Below are positions 1-7,557 of a DNA stretch of 39,663 nucleotides, one piece after another; within the stretch, counting starts at the first letter, position 1; each line of letters starts with the position of its first letter. The stretch covers positions 1-39,663 of the forward strand of contig CAZGKW010000042.1 in the NCBI GenBank assembly GCA_964526295.1, written 5' to 3'. The notes under the pieces are model-generated. The model saw nothing but the letters and a program-made list of their open reading frames with translations, was not told the origin of the DNA and ran no database searches. The stretch is from CAZGKW01 sp964526295. GTDB taxonomy: Bacteria > Planctomycetota > Phycisphaerae > FEN-1346. The translations under genes were made by a program, and so were the position numbers.

Positions 1-108
1 AAGAAGCTATCGACTTGCAGCATAACCGTTCTTGAGCCAACTTAGCGTTGTAGTGGTAAGACTGGCCGCCTCCTGTAACACGTGCCCGGGTGCGTGGGGC
101 CGCGCGCG

Positions 109-924
109 TCAAACCTGGGCCAGGACCGCGTCCAAGCCCTCCTTGGCCTGCCGGACGATGGTCTCGAGGGTGTCCGCCCAGTACGAGCGGTTGAAAAGCT
201 CGATCGACAGGAACCCGTCGTAGCCCAGCTCGTGCTTCAGAATCGACAGGTACTCGACCAGCGGCATGTCGCCCCGCCCCGGATAGACCCGGTCGGCGTC
301 CTTCAGGTCGGCCGGCGGCCCGGCCGGGGCGTCGTTGACGTGGACGATCAGGAGCTTCTCGGGCGGGACGGCCCGCACCCGATCCATCGGCACTTCGCTC
401 TTATAATAATGGAACGTGTCCATCATGATGCCGACGTTCTCCCGGCCCGACGCCTCGGCGACCCGGAGCGCCTCGTCGGGCCCCGGCATGAACCCCGCCC
501 GGCCGATCGGCTCCAGGGCGATCGCCAGGCCGTTCTCGGCGGCCGCATCGGCGTAGGCCGCGCACGCCTCGCCCGCCCGCTCAAACGCTTCCTCCTCCGA
601 CACCCCCTCCGGCAGGCCGCACGCGCAGTACGTCAGGAGGATCGGCGCCCCGAGCCGGGCCGCCGCCTGCCCCTCCCGCCGGACCCGCTCGACCTCGTTC
701 GCGTGGTCCCCGAACGGCTCGAACGCGAACGCCATCAGGGCGGCCGGCTCGATGCCGCACCCGTCGAGCTGGGCCTTCAGGTCCTGGAGCGGCCGGTCGG
801 CGAGGTCCTCCCCGAGGCGCGTCGTGTCGATCTCGATCCCCTCGTAGCCGTGCTTCGCCAGCAGGTCGATCGTCGCCCGGAGGGGATACTCGCCGGTGGT
901 CGCGGTGTTCAGGCATGGACGCAT
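109..924 (-). CDS. Sugar phosphate isomerase/epimerase family protein (xylose isomerase-like TIM barrel)
   Basis: A 271-residue protein of the AP-endonuclease-2/xylose isomerase-like TIM barrel family, whose members isomerise or epimerise sugars using a divalent metal. The N-terminus carries LLAKHGYEGIEID (residues 21-33), the usual first strand. Likely metal or catalytic residues are E138 (LAIALEPIGR), D169 and H172 (MMDTFHYY), H195 (LIVHVND) and E242 (FLSIELFN). I chose the ATG at 924 because the fold begins directly there; an upstream GTG-type extension would only translate the end of dprA in another frame. It lies 13 nt downstream of dprA on the same strand and is probably co-transcribed. 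The substrate cannot be told from sequence, since this family ranges from inositol catabolism to hydroxypyruvate isomerase. The family call is firm, the specificity open. Confidence 0.9.
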   Translation of the reverse strand: MRPCLNTATTGEYPLRATIDLLAKHGYEGIEIDTTRLGEDLADRPLQDLKAQLDGCGIEPAALMAFAFEPFGDHANEVERVRREGQAAARLGAPILLTYCACGLPEGVSEEEAFERAGEACAAYADAAAENGLAIALEPIGRAGFMPGPDEALRVAEASGRENVGIMMDTFHYYKSEVPMDRVRAVPPEKLLIVHVNDAPAGPPADLKDADRVYPGRGDMPLVEYLSILKHELGYDGFLSIELFNRSYWADTLETIVRQAKEGLDAVLAQV

Positions 925-937
925 CGTTATGCGGCTT

Positions 938-2050
938 TCATCGTTTGAGGAACCGGCCGCCGGGCAGGGCCCGGACCAGGCCCTTGAGCTCCAGGAGGGT
1001 GAGCGTGGCGCCGGCGCGGGCGGCATCGAGGCCGCTCCGTTCGGCCAGGACGTCGAGCGGCGTCGGTTCGCCGTCGAGCACCTCGACCAGGCGGGCCTCG
1101 TCGGCCGACAGGCCGGCCTTCAGGTCGAGCGCCTGCTGCCGCGGGGCGTCGTCCTCGGCCGGGGCCGCCAGGCCCAGGTCGGCGAACTCGTCGAGCACGT
1201 CCGCGGTCGACTCGACCAGCTTGGCCCCGTCCTTCAGGAGGGCGTGGACGCCCGCCCCGCCGGGGGCGTCGACGCGGTTCGGGACGGCGAAGACCTCCTT
1301 GCCCAGCTCGGCCGCCAGGCGGGCCGTGATGAGTGCCCCGGAGCGCCGCCCGGCCTCGACGACGACCAGACCCAGCGCGAGCCCGGCGAGGATGCGGTTG
1401 CGGCGGGGGAAGTGCTCCGCCCGCGGGCCGGTCTCCATGGGCAGCTCGCCGACCAGGGCCCCCCGCTCGACGACGGCCTCCGCGAGCCGCCGGTTCTCCG
1501 GCGGGTAGACGGTCGCCAGGCCGTTGCCGAGGACGGCGATGGTCCGTCCGCCTGCCGCGAGGGCGCCTTCGTGTGCCGCCGAGTCGATGCCGCGTGCGAG
1601 CCCCGAGACGACGGTGAAGCCGGCCCGCGCCAGGCCCCCCGCGAGCCGCTCCGCCTGGTCCCGGCCGTACAGGCTGCACCGCCGCATCCCGACGATGCCG
1701 ACCGCCTGGGCGTCGCCGGGCTCGAGGCGGCCCTTGACGTAGAGGACCGGCGGTGCGTCCACCAGGTAGGAGAGGGCGACCGGGTAGGCGTCCTCGCCCG
1801 CGACGAGAAGGTCGACGCCGCCGGCGCGGGCCCGGTCGAATTCGGCCTCGGGGTCGGCCTCGTCGAGGGCCCGGCGGAGCTTCGAGGCGGTGTCGCGATC
1901 GAGGCCGGGCACGCCCGACAGGTCGGACGCCGATGCGTCGGCGGCGGCGGACGGCGAACCGAAGTGGTCGACCAGCGCGGCCCAGAGTCGCGGCCCGACG
2001 CCGGTGGCGAGGTGGAGCCGCAGCGTGGCCAGGCGATCGGCTTCGTCCAT
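938..2050 (-). CDS. dprA: DNA-processing protein DprA
   Basis: DprA protects incoming single-stranded DNA and loads RecA onto it during natural transformation or other recombination. This 370-residue version has all three expected parts: an N-terminal helical SAM-like region (about residues 5-60), the Rossmann-like core with GIVGMRRCSLYG, SGLARGIDSAAHEGAL, VLGNGLATVYPPENRRL and FPRRNRILAGLA, and a C-terminal winged helix (about 310-370). The ATG at 2050 is preferred over a GTG at 2062 because an AGGTGGGG Shine-Dalgarno-like stretch sits just upstream. It lies between aroB and the isomerase gene on the same strand, but the 25-bp inverted repeat in the 150-nt gap after aroB may separate it transcriptionally. 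No comM, comEC or pilus genes are nearby, so competence is not shown. Length and motifs are normal for the family. Confidence 0.95.
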   Translation of the reverse strand: MDEADRLATLRLHLATGVGPRLWAALVDHFGSPSAAADASASDLSGVPGLDRDTASKLRRALDEADPEAEFDRARAGGVDLLVAGEDAYPVALSYLVDAPPVLYVKGRLEPGDAQAVGIVGMRRCSLYGRDQAERLAGGLARAGFTVVSGLARGIDSAAHEGALAAGGRTIAVLGNGLATVYPPENRRLAEAVVERGALVGELPMETGPRAEHFPRRNRILAGLALGLVVVEAGRRSGALITARLAAELGKEVFAVPNRVDAPGGAGVHALLKDGAKLVESTADVLDEFADLGLAAPAEDDAPRQQALDLKAGLSADEARLVEVLDGEPTPLDVLAERSGLDAARAGATLTLLELKGLVRALPGGRFLKR

Positions 2051-2119
2051 TCGACGCCCCACCTACACGAGACAGCTCGGGCCGATGATACGCCCCGCCG
2101 GGCGGCGCGTCAAATCCCG

Positions 2120-2200
2120 AAAAACGGGACCGTCACCTTTTTCGACACGGGTCGCATGCCGCGTCCACCCGCGCGCGAAAAAGGTGACGGTCCCGTTTTT
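2120..2200. repeat. Perfect 25-bp inverted repeat after aroB (REP-like element or terminator)
   Basis: Two perfectly complementary 25-nt arms, 2120-2144 and 2176-2200, are separated by a 31-nt loop. Each arm runs from a five-base A or T tract through GGTGACGGTCCC or its complement. The last base of the right arm is also the last base of the aroB stop codon. Read on the minus strand, the hairpin follows aroB directly and ends in TTTTT, so it could act as an intrinsic terminator. The long perfect stem with A/T tracts at both arm ends also resembles dispersed REP/MITE-type elements. Both roles may apply. Confidence 0.85.
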
Positions 2201-3282
2201 CAGTCGCCCGCAAGGGTGCCGAGGGCCGCCGCGATCTCTTCGTCCGAGACGTCCTCGCAGACCTCCACCGCCCCGACGCCCGAGGGCAGGACGAAGCGGT
2301 GCCGGCCCGCCTCGGCCTTCTTGTCGTGCCGCATGACCTCCAGGCACCGGTCGAGGTCGAGGGTCTCCTGGAGCCGCACGGGCAGGCCGAACCGTTCGAG
2401 CAGCCGGCGCTGGCGTTGGGCGTCCTCGGCCGGCATCCGCCCCCGCCGGACGGCCAGGTCGGCCTCGGCGACCATGCCCAGGGCGACCGCCCGTCCGTGC
2501 GTCAGGCCGAGGAGGCCCTCGATGGCGTGGCCGACGGTGTGACCGTAGTTGAGGATTCGCCTGAGGCCGTCCTCCCGCTCGTCGGCCATGACGACGTCGG
2601 CCTTGATGCGGACGTTGCGGGCGACGACCCGCTCGAGGACCTCCGGGTCGCGCGCCAGGATCGGCTCGGCCCATTCCTCGACGAGGTCGAACAGGCCCGC
2701 ATCGCGGATGACGCCGTGCTTGATGACCTCCGCGAGGCCGTTTCGCAGCTCCTCCTCGGGCAGCGTCGCGAGCGTGCCGACGTCGGCCAGGACGGCCGAG
2801 GGCTGGTGGAACGCGCCGATGAGGTTCTTGCACAGGGGATGGTCGACGGCGGTCTTGCCGCCGACGCTGGCATCGACCTGCCCCAGGAGGGTGGTCGAGA
2901 CGGCGATCCAGGGGATGCCCCGCATGTAGGTGGCGGCGACGAAGCCGCCGAGGTCCGTGACGACCCCGCCGCCGAGGGCGACGACGGCCGAGCCGCGGTC
3001 CAGGCCGGCCCGGAGCATGCGGTCGTAGAGGTCGCCGGCCTGGGCGAGGTTCTTCGATTCCTCGCCCGGCGGGACGATCATGGGGTGGGTCCGGAGGCCC
3101 GCTCCGCGCAGGCTCGCCTCGACCGGCCCCAGGTAGTGGCCCGCGACGGTCGCGTCAGCGATCAGGGCGACCCGGCGGCTCCTGGCCAGGGGCCTCGCCT
3201 CCGGGCCCGCCCTCGGCAGGAGGTTCGGCCCCGTCAGAACGGCGTAGGTGGATCCGGTGAGGCAGACGTCCACGCGATGCAT
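2200..3282 (-). CDS. aroB: 3-dehydroquinate synthase
   Basis: AroB converts DAHP to 3-dehydroquinate, the second step of the shikimate pathway, using NAD+ and a divalent metal (usually zinc or cobalt) in the cytoplasm. The 360-residue protein has the family's diagnostic core: PPGEESKNL, GGGVVTDLGGFVAATYMRG (NAD-binding glycine-rich turn), STTLLGQVDASVGGKTAV, the KNLIGAFHQP loop, ELRNGLAEVIKHG, and the metal-ligand region NYGHTVGHAIE. Length is typical. The ATG at 3282 begins MHRVDVCLTGSTYAV, which fits the normal N-terminal strand of AroB, so the 128-nt overlap with the upstream gene appears real. The stop codon abuts a large inverted repeat. It is transcribed with the upstream membrane protein gene or from within it. 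Confidence 0.96.
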   Translation of the reverse strand: MHRVDVCLTGSTYAVLTGPNLLPRAGPEARPLARSRRVALIADATVAGHYLGPVEASLRGAGLRTHPMIVPPGEESKNLAQAGDLYDRMLRAGLDRGSAVVALGGGVVTDLGGFVAATYMRGIPWIAVSTTLLGQVDASVGGKTAVDHPLCKNLIGAFHQPSAVLADVGTLATLPEEELRNGLAEVIKHGVIRDAGLFDLVEEWAEPILARDPEVLERVVARNVRIKADVVMADEREDGLRRILNYGHTVGHAIEGLLGLTHGRAVALGMVAEADLAVRRGRMPAEDAQRQRRLLERFGLPVRLQETLDLDRCLEVMRHDKKAEAGRHRFVLPSGVGAVEVCEDVSDEEIAAALGTLAGD

Positions 3283-4171
3283 TGTGCTTTCGCTTCCCCA
3301 TGCTGAGGACGAAGAAGAACGCCGCGAACAACAGGACCAGCACGCCGAACGCGACGCCCAGCATGACCCCCGCCGCCCCGATGCCCTCGGACGGCTTGGC
3401 GTCGGGCTCGGGCGGCCGGGTGGTCGCCTCGAGCCGCTTGGCGATCAGCATCGGCGAGCTGAGCACGTCGCCCCGCTCGTTCATGTACTTGCGAACTTTG
3501 TAGAAGTATCCGACGGCCTGGACGATGTCGCCCCGCTCGAACCGGAGCATCGGGTCCTCGATGACGACGACCGTCGCCAGCAGGCTCGTCTCCCGCAGGG
3601 GGAACTCCTTCAGGTGGGCCGTGTAGAGCCGGGGGACGTCTTTGCGGAGGGCGATGACCGGCACCCGCCACGGCGTGACGCTGGCGTAGACCCCCTTGAC
3701 GAGGACGGGCTTCCCGCGGAACGCCGACGGCGTCGAGAGGAGCTGGACGTACGGGATGAGGTCCTCGTCCGGGTCGAACAGGTCCGGCGGGATGTCGATC
3801 TCGTTGACCTGGGCGACGAGCCAGTAGAAGGCGGCCTCGTCGTAGTCGAACGTGCCGTCCTTGACGTCCGAGAGGAGCTCCTCGCCCTTCTCCCAGTCGA
3901 TCTCGAACCGTTTGAAGGGGGGGAGCTGGAGGACCTCGTCGCGTGTCATCTCGGAGACGGGCTTCTCGGGGACGAGCGGCTCGGCGGGCGATTCGGGCGA
4001 GGGCCGGGAGGGCGTCTCGGGCGGCGCTTCGGGCGCGGCGTCGGTCGGGGCGGCAGGCGCCGCCGGCGGTTCGGGTTCGGCGTCCTGGGCGGCGGCCGGC
4101 GCAGCGGCCCCCGCTGTCGCGGCCAAGGCCAGTGCGGCGGCGACGGCCCACGCGATGGGTTGGACGTGCAT
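3155..4171 (-). CDS. Secreted, C-terminally membrane-anchored protein of unknown function
   Basis: A 338-residue protein I do not recognise. It has a signal peptide (MHVQPIAWAVAAALALAATA, cleavage probably after AAAQA-like residues near 28), a Pro/Ala/Glu-rich linker (about 30-75), a globular extracytoplasmic part with repeated short beta-strand patterns such as GKPVLVKGVYA and GDIVQAVGYFYKVRKY (about 150-245), and one transmembrane helix at about 266-290 followed by a basic GKRKH stop-transfer sequence. The ATG at 4171 is chosen because a GGGAGA ribosome site precedes it and a promoter -10 box (4191-4196) overlaps the alternative ATG at 4192. The last 42 residues, all after the membrane helix, are encoded in DNA that also encodes the start of aroB in another frame. 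Such an overlap is unusually long; a lost stop codon or a sequencing indel is a possible explanation. Confidence 0.75.
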   Translation of the reverse strand: MHVQPIAWAVAAALALAATAGAAAPAAAQDAEPEPPAAPAAPTDAAPEAPPETPSRPSPESPAEPLVPEKPVSEMTRDEVLQLPPFKRFEIDWEKGEELLSDVKDGTFDYDEAAFYWLVAQVNEIDIPPDLFDPDEDLIPYVQLLSTPSAFRGKPVLVKGVYASVTPWRVPVIALRKDVPRLYTAHLKEFPLRETSLLATVVVIEDPMLRFERGDIVQAVGYFYKVRKYMNERGDVLSSPMLIAKRLEATTRPPEPDAKPSEGIGAAGVMLGVAFGVLVLLFAAFFFVLSMGKRKHNASRGRLPHRIHLRRSDGAEPPAEGGPGGEAPGQEPPGRPDR

Positions 4172-4190
4172 ATCGGTCTCCCGTGTCGTC

Positions 4191-4220
4191 ATTCTAAGTG
4201 GCCTCCCCGAGGGCGGTCAA
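4191..4220 (-). promoter_or_regulatory. Sigma70-like promoter for the minus-strand membrane-protein/aroB operon
   Basis: On the minus strand, TTGACC (4220-4215) and TAGAAT (4196-4191) are spaced by 18 nt. Both are 5/6 matches to the consensus. The predicted start of transcription near 4184 leaves a short leader before the ATG at 4171. It also excludes the ATG at 4192 as start codon. Confidence 0.55.
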
Positions 4221-4321
4221 AAGGAATCTTCGTCCGGCGGCGGCCCCCCGGCAGGGACGGGCGCGGGGGCGAGAAGTCGCACGGATTCGGCCGGCGCGTG
4301 CTCCGGGCAGGGGATCGGGGC

Positions 4322-4371
4322 GTTCCCCTCGCCCGACCTCCCTCCCGCCAGGGGAGAGGGAGGTCGCGGGG
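4322..4371. repeat. REP-like palindrome, CCTCCCTC / GAGGGAGG family
   Basis: An imperfect palindrome in the 287-nt divergent intergenic region. The arms CGACCTCCCTC (4334-4344) and GAGGGAGGTCG (4356-4366) are perfectly complementary over 11 bp. Related CCCTCTCCC/GGGAGAGGG sequences recur at about 5325-5436 (inside folC), 6765-6805, 7608-7634 and 15783-15829, so this is a dispersed family. Confidence 0.75.
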
Positions 4372-4388
4372 CCGCGCTGCGGTTTCCG

Positions 4389-4417
4389 TTTCGCCGCGCC
4401 TCGCGGCGGGGTATCAT
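4389..4417 (+). promoter_or_regulatory. Possible promoter of folC
   Basis: TTTCGC (4389-4394) and TATCAT (4412-4417) are separated by 17 nt, ending about 42 nt before the folC ATG. The -10 box is good, the -35 box weak. The local AT content is clearly higher than in the surrounding DNA. Confidence 0.4.
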
Positions 4418-4458
4418 ATACGGAAGCGCGCCGCCGGCCGGCGCGCGATCGGGGCCCC

Positions 4459-5913
4459 ATGCCAACCGACCCCTACCAGGACGCCCTCGCCTGGCTCTTC
4501 TCGGCCACCGACTACGAGAAGATGCAGCGGGTCCGTTACAACGCCGACACGTTCAGCCTGGACCGGATGCGGCGGCTCCTGGAGAGGCTCGGCTCGCCCC
4601 ACCGGGGCCTGCGAAGCGTCCACGTGGCCGGCACGAAAGGGAAGGGCTCCACCGCCGCGATGGTCCACGCCGTCGCCCGGCGGGCGGGCCTGGTGGCGGG
4701 CCTGTACACCTCGCCGCACCTCGTCGACATCCGCGAACGGGTCCGCATCGGCGGCGAGATGATCGCGGAGGGGGCCCTGGCGGCGCTCATCGAGTCGGCC
4801 CGGCCCCACGTCGACCGCCTCCGCGGCGAAGGCGACCCGCCGACATTCTTCGAAATCTTTACGGCGCTCGCCTTCCGCCACTTCGCCGACGCGGGCGTCG
4901 GCCTGGCCGTCGTCGAGGTCGGCCTCGGCGGGCGGCTCGACGCGACGAACGTCCTCGTGCCGGCCGTCAGCGTGATCACGGCCGTCAGCCTCGATCACAC
5001 GTTCCAGCTCGGCGGGACGCTCGGCGAGATCGCCCGCGAGAAGGCGGGCATCGTCAAGCCCGGCGTGCCGGTCGTCTCGCAGCCCCAGCCGCCCGAGGCG
5101 ATGGCCGAGATCGAGGCGGCGTGCCGGGCGGCCGGGGCGCCGCTGGAGCGCGTCGGCCGGGAGGTCACGTTCACCTGGGGGCCCGCCGTCGAGGGCGAGC
5201 GGCGGGGCGGTCGCATGTCGATTCGCACGCCGCGCGCCGAGTACGAGGACCTCTTCGTGCCGCTCATGGGCCGGCACCAGGCGGTCAACGCCGCGGCGGC
5301 CGTGGCGGCGGCGGAATGGGCCATCCCCCCCACTCGCTTGACGGGAGAAGGGAGGGGTGAGGGCGACGTCGCGGGCGCCGCCGATGGAATGCCCGCACAC
5401 CCCCCGCTCTCCCGCCAGGGGCGAGGGTATGAAGGGCGGCCGCTGGGCCCGGACTTCGTCCGCGAGGCGCTCGGGGGCCTGACGTGGCCGGGGAGGATGG
5501 AGGTCGTCGCAGGCCGGCCGGAAGTGGTCCTCGACGGGGCCCACAACCGGGCCAGCATCGAGGTCCTGCTGGCGGCCCTCCTGCGGCACTTCCCCGGGCG
5601 GTCGGCCCACGTCGTCTTCGCCGCGGCGGCCGACAAGGACATCGAGGGGATGCTCGCCGTCCTGGCGTCGGCCGAGACGGTGGCGGGCGCCGTCTTCACG
5701 CGGACGCCGAACCCGCGGGCGTCCGACCCGGCCGGCCTGCTGGCGCGCTACGCCGCCGCAGGCGGCAAGGGGGGCGAAGCCGCCGAGGACGTGCCATCGG
5801 CCATCTCGCTGGCCCGCGAGCGCGCCGGCCCCGCCGGCCTGGTCCTCGTGTGCGGGTCGCTCTACCTCGTGGGCGAAGCGAGGAAGCAGTTCTCGGGACT
5901 GCGGCGACCGTAG
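4459..5913 (+). CDS. folC: Bifunctional folylpolyglutamate synthase/dihydrofolate synthase
   Basis: A 484-residue Mur-ligase-fold enzyme that ligates glutamate to dihydropteroate or folates using ATP. Visible family features are the P-loop VHVAGTKGKGSTAAMV (about 54-69), TSPHLVDIRERVRIGG, the FFEIFTALAF helix, VVEVGLGGRLDATN, ITAVSLDHTFQLGGTL, EIAREKAGIVKPGVPVV and GRHQAVNAAAAVAAAEWA, then the C-terminal domain with VVLDGAHNRASIEVLL. The ATG at 4459 is chosen because the conserved N-terminal YQDALAWLF follows at once; the longer open frame upstream is the palindrome-containing intergenic DNA. It is longer than usual because about 37 residues (290-326), between the central and C-terminal domains, are translated from a REP-like repeat. 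The insert keeps frame and sits at the interdomain linker, so the enzyme may well be active. Confidence 0.95.
   Translation: MPTDPYQDALAWLFSATDYEKMQRVRYNADTFSLDRMRRLLERLGSPHRGLRSVHVAGTKGKGSTAAMVHAVARRAGLVAGLYTSPHLVDIRERVRIGGEMIAEGALAALIESARPHVDRLRGEGDPPTFFEIFTALAFRHFADAGVGLAVVEVGLGGRLDATNVLVPAVSVITAVSLDHTFQLGGTLGEIAREKAGIVKPGVPVVSQPQPPEAMAEIEAACRAAGAPLERVGREVTFTWGPAVEGERRGGRMSIRTPRAEYEDLFVPLMGRHQAVNAAAAVAAAEWAIPPTRLTGEGRGEGDVAGAADGMPAHPPLSRQGRGYEGRPLGPDFVREALGGLTWPGRMEVVAGRPEVVLDGAHNRASIEVLLAALLRHFPGRSAHVVFAAAADKDIEGMLAVLASAETVAGAVFTRTPNPRASDPAGLLARYAAAGGKGGEAAEDVPSAISLARERAGPAGLVLVCGSLYLVGEARKQFSGLRRP
5325..5436. repeat. REP-like repeat pair embedded in the folC reading frame
   Basis: Two G-rich/C-rich segments lie in opposite orientation: one around GGGAGAAGGGAGGGGTGAGG (5343-5362) and one around CCCCCCGCTCTCCCGCC (about 5400-5416). 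They belong to the same CCCTCTCCC family found between genes at 4322, 6765 and 15783. They are translated in frame as low-complexity Gly/Pro/Arg-rich residues 290-326 of FolC. Confidence 0.7.
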
Positions 5914-5969
5914 TCGCCGCTTTGGCTCGCTGTTGCGGTGCGTCCATGAACGGCAGCCAAGGCGGCGAC
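5913..5969. repeat. 15-bp inverted repeat between folC and the AMMECR1 gene
   Basis: Arms 5913-5927 (GTCGCCGCTTTGGCT) and 5955-5969 (AGCCAAGGCGGCGAC) match with one mismatch around a 27-nt loop. The left arm begins at the last base of the folC stop codon. It could end folC transcription or be another dispersed palindrome. The rest of the 274-nt convergent intergenic region to 6187 holds no credible gene, only short GC palindromes such as the one at about 6155-6178. Confidence 0.7.
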
Positions 5970-6187
5970 GCCGCCCGCCTCCGGCGGTCTCTGCCATCGC
6001 ACTCCAAAGAGGGGGCGAGTCGCGGCGCACTTCGGGACGAGTCGAACGGGTCTCCCCGTGGCGGTTGTGCCTCTCGTCAAAGACGTTCGAGGCGAGGTCC
6101 CTCGACTCGCCGCCCTCGCTCGGAATGACCGGCCGTCGGGTTGCCGTTCAAACCCCGAATCCGGAATCCGGGGCCCGAAACCCCGAG

Positions 6188-6742
6188 CTACTTCTCTCCG
6201 AACACCTCCGCCTCGAAGCGGTAGACCGTCACGTCGGGCCGCTTCCACGCGTCCGGCTCCAAGCCCGCCTTGTGCGTGCAGCAGTTCGCCAGGAATTCAG
6301 GGAGCGACCAGCCCGTCTCCTCGGCGACCTGGGGCAGAAAGCACCCGCTGCGGAACCCCGCCTCGATGAAGATGCCGTCGCGGCCCAGCTCGATCTCCGC
6401 CAGCGGGTCGCTGGTCTTTTCGAGCGGCGAGAGGACCGAGATCTCCAGGTCGATCTCCGGAAGCTCGGCCGCCGTCACGGGGTCCCCCGCGAACCGGGGG
6501 TCGCGAAGGGCCGCCTCGGCCATCTCCCGGATCGTCTCGCGGAGCGGTTTCCGGGCGGTGAACGTGCCGATGCATCCGCGGAGCCGGCCGCGGTCCTTCA
6601 GCGTGACGAACGCCCCGCAGGGTGCCTCGAGGGTGTCGCTCCCGCCGGGTGGGACCGCGGGCGGGGGCACCCCCTTCAGGCGGGCCTCGATGGTCTTCCG
6701 GGCGATCGCCAGCAGCGTCCGCCGGTCGCTTTCGGAGAGCAT
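6188..6742 (-). CDS. AMMECR1-domain protein (AmmeMemoRadiSam system protein A)
   Basis: A 184-residue AMMECR1 family protein. The diagnostic core LRGCIGTFTARKPLRETI is present at about residues 54-71, followed by the AALRDPRFAG motif and LEISVLSPLE. The C-terminus contains RSGCFLPQVAEETGW and FLANCCTHKAGL, as in bacterial and archaeal AmmeMemoRadiSam A proteins. In many genomes this family sits beside Memo and radical SAM partners; neither is in this window, so this is an orphan here. The biochemical role is not settled for the family. The start at 6742 is supported by AAAGGAGG upstream. It is convergent with folC and lies downstream of the VTT membrane protein gene on the same strand, with a REP-like element in the 99-nt gap. 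Confidence 0.92.
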   Translation of the reverse strand: MLSESDRRTLLAIARKTIEARLKGVPPPAVPPGGSDTLEAPCGAFVTLKDRGRLRGCIGTFTARKPLRETIREMAEAALRDPRFAGDPVTAAELPEIDLEISVLSPLEKTSDPLAEIELGRDGIFIEAGFRSGCFLPQVAEETGWSLPEFLANCCTHKAGLEPDAWKRPDVTVYRFEAEVFGEK

Positions 6743-6764
6743 GGCCGTGCCTCCTTTCCCATGG

Positions 6765-6805
6765 CCTCCCTCTCCCCTCCGCGGGAGAGGCGCGGGGTGA
6801 GGGGC
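6765..6805. repeat. REP-like palindrome, CCCTCTCCC / GGGAGAGG family
   Basis: CCTCCCTCTCCCCTCCGCGG followed by GGAGAGGCGCGGGGTGAGG forms an imperfect palindrome in the short gap between two minus-strand genes. It belongs to the same family as the elements at 4322 and in folC. Confidence 0.7.
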
Positions 6806-6841
6806 CGAGCCGTATCGACACAGTCCCCTCGCGCCCCCATC

Positions 6842-7522
6842 CTACAGAACGTACCGGGCGAGGATGACCAGCAGAACGACCAGCGCCATGACGCCCAGGG
6901 ACACCGCATTAAAATATGTATCGATGAATGCCTTCGCCTTTTCGCCGAACTTCCAGGCCAGCGCCCCGACGGCGAAGAACCGCAAGGGGCGGAAGATGAT
7001 CGACGCCAGGACGAACTGCCACCACGGCAGCCTCAGCGTCCCCGCCACCCACGAGAAAACCATGTACGGGATCGGCGTCAGGGCCGACGCCCCCACCGCC
7101 CAGAACCCCCACCGCCCGAACAGCTCGTCGGCCTTCACGACCAGCTCGCCGCGGCCCAGCCAGCCCATGAACGCATCGACCGCCGGCCGCCCGAGCCACA
7201 CGCCCAGGCCCCACGCGACGACCCCCCCGACGATGCTCGAGACGGTGCAGATGGCCGCCCACCGGAAACTCCGCTCGGGCTTCCCCATGCACAGGGCCAC
7301 CAGCAGCAGGTCGGCCGGGACGGGAAAGAAGATGGCCTCCGAGAAACCGAGGGCCGCCATGGCCTTGCCGGCGTGGCGGGTCTCGCCCCAGGAGAGGACC
7401 CATTCGTAGAGCCGCCTGAGGGGGCGCAGGCGGCGGGCGAGACCGTGGGCCTCGATCTCCTCGCGGATGATCTCGTCGGTGACGCCCGTCTCGGGGTTCG
7501 GCGGTTTCTCGGCGTCGGTCAC
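6842..7522 (-). CDS. VTT-domain (DedA/YqaA-type) membrane protein
   Basis: A 226-residue inner-membrane protein of the VTT/SNARE-associated superfamily, closest in pattern to the YqaA branch. The typical early motif MAALGFSEAIFFPVPADLLLVAL (residues about 55-77) contains the acidic and proline residues of the re-entrant segment, followed by WAAICTVSSIVGGVVAWGLG, TPIPYMVFSWVAGTLRLPWW and a C-terminal helix VSLGVMALVVLLVILARYVL. Known VTT proteins include undecaprenyl-phosphate flippases and lipid scramblases; which substrate applies here is unknown. The start is a GTG at 7522 with a GAGGA site upstream. Just upstream lies the large repeat array, so its promoter must be in or near that array. 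Confidence 0.9.
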   Translation of the reverse strand: MTDAEKPPNPETGVTDEIIREEIEAHGLARRLRPLRRLYEWVLSWGETRHAGKAMAALGFSEAIFFPVPADLLLVALCMGKPERSFRWAAICTVSSIVGGVVAWGLGVWLGRPAVDAFMGWLGRGELVVKADELFGRWGFWAVGASALTPIPYMVFSWVAGTLRLPWWQFVLASIIFRPLRFFAVGALAWKFGEKAKAFIDTYFNAVSLGVMALVVLLVILARYVL

Positions 7523-7557
7523 GGCGTTCGGTCCTCGCTTACCTCACTCTGCGCGGC

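Noticed and set aside
40..110. Possible tRNA fragment (GTAGTGGTAAGAC resembles a D-arm)
   Set aside because: No anticodon stem or T-arm can be paired in the flanking sequence.
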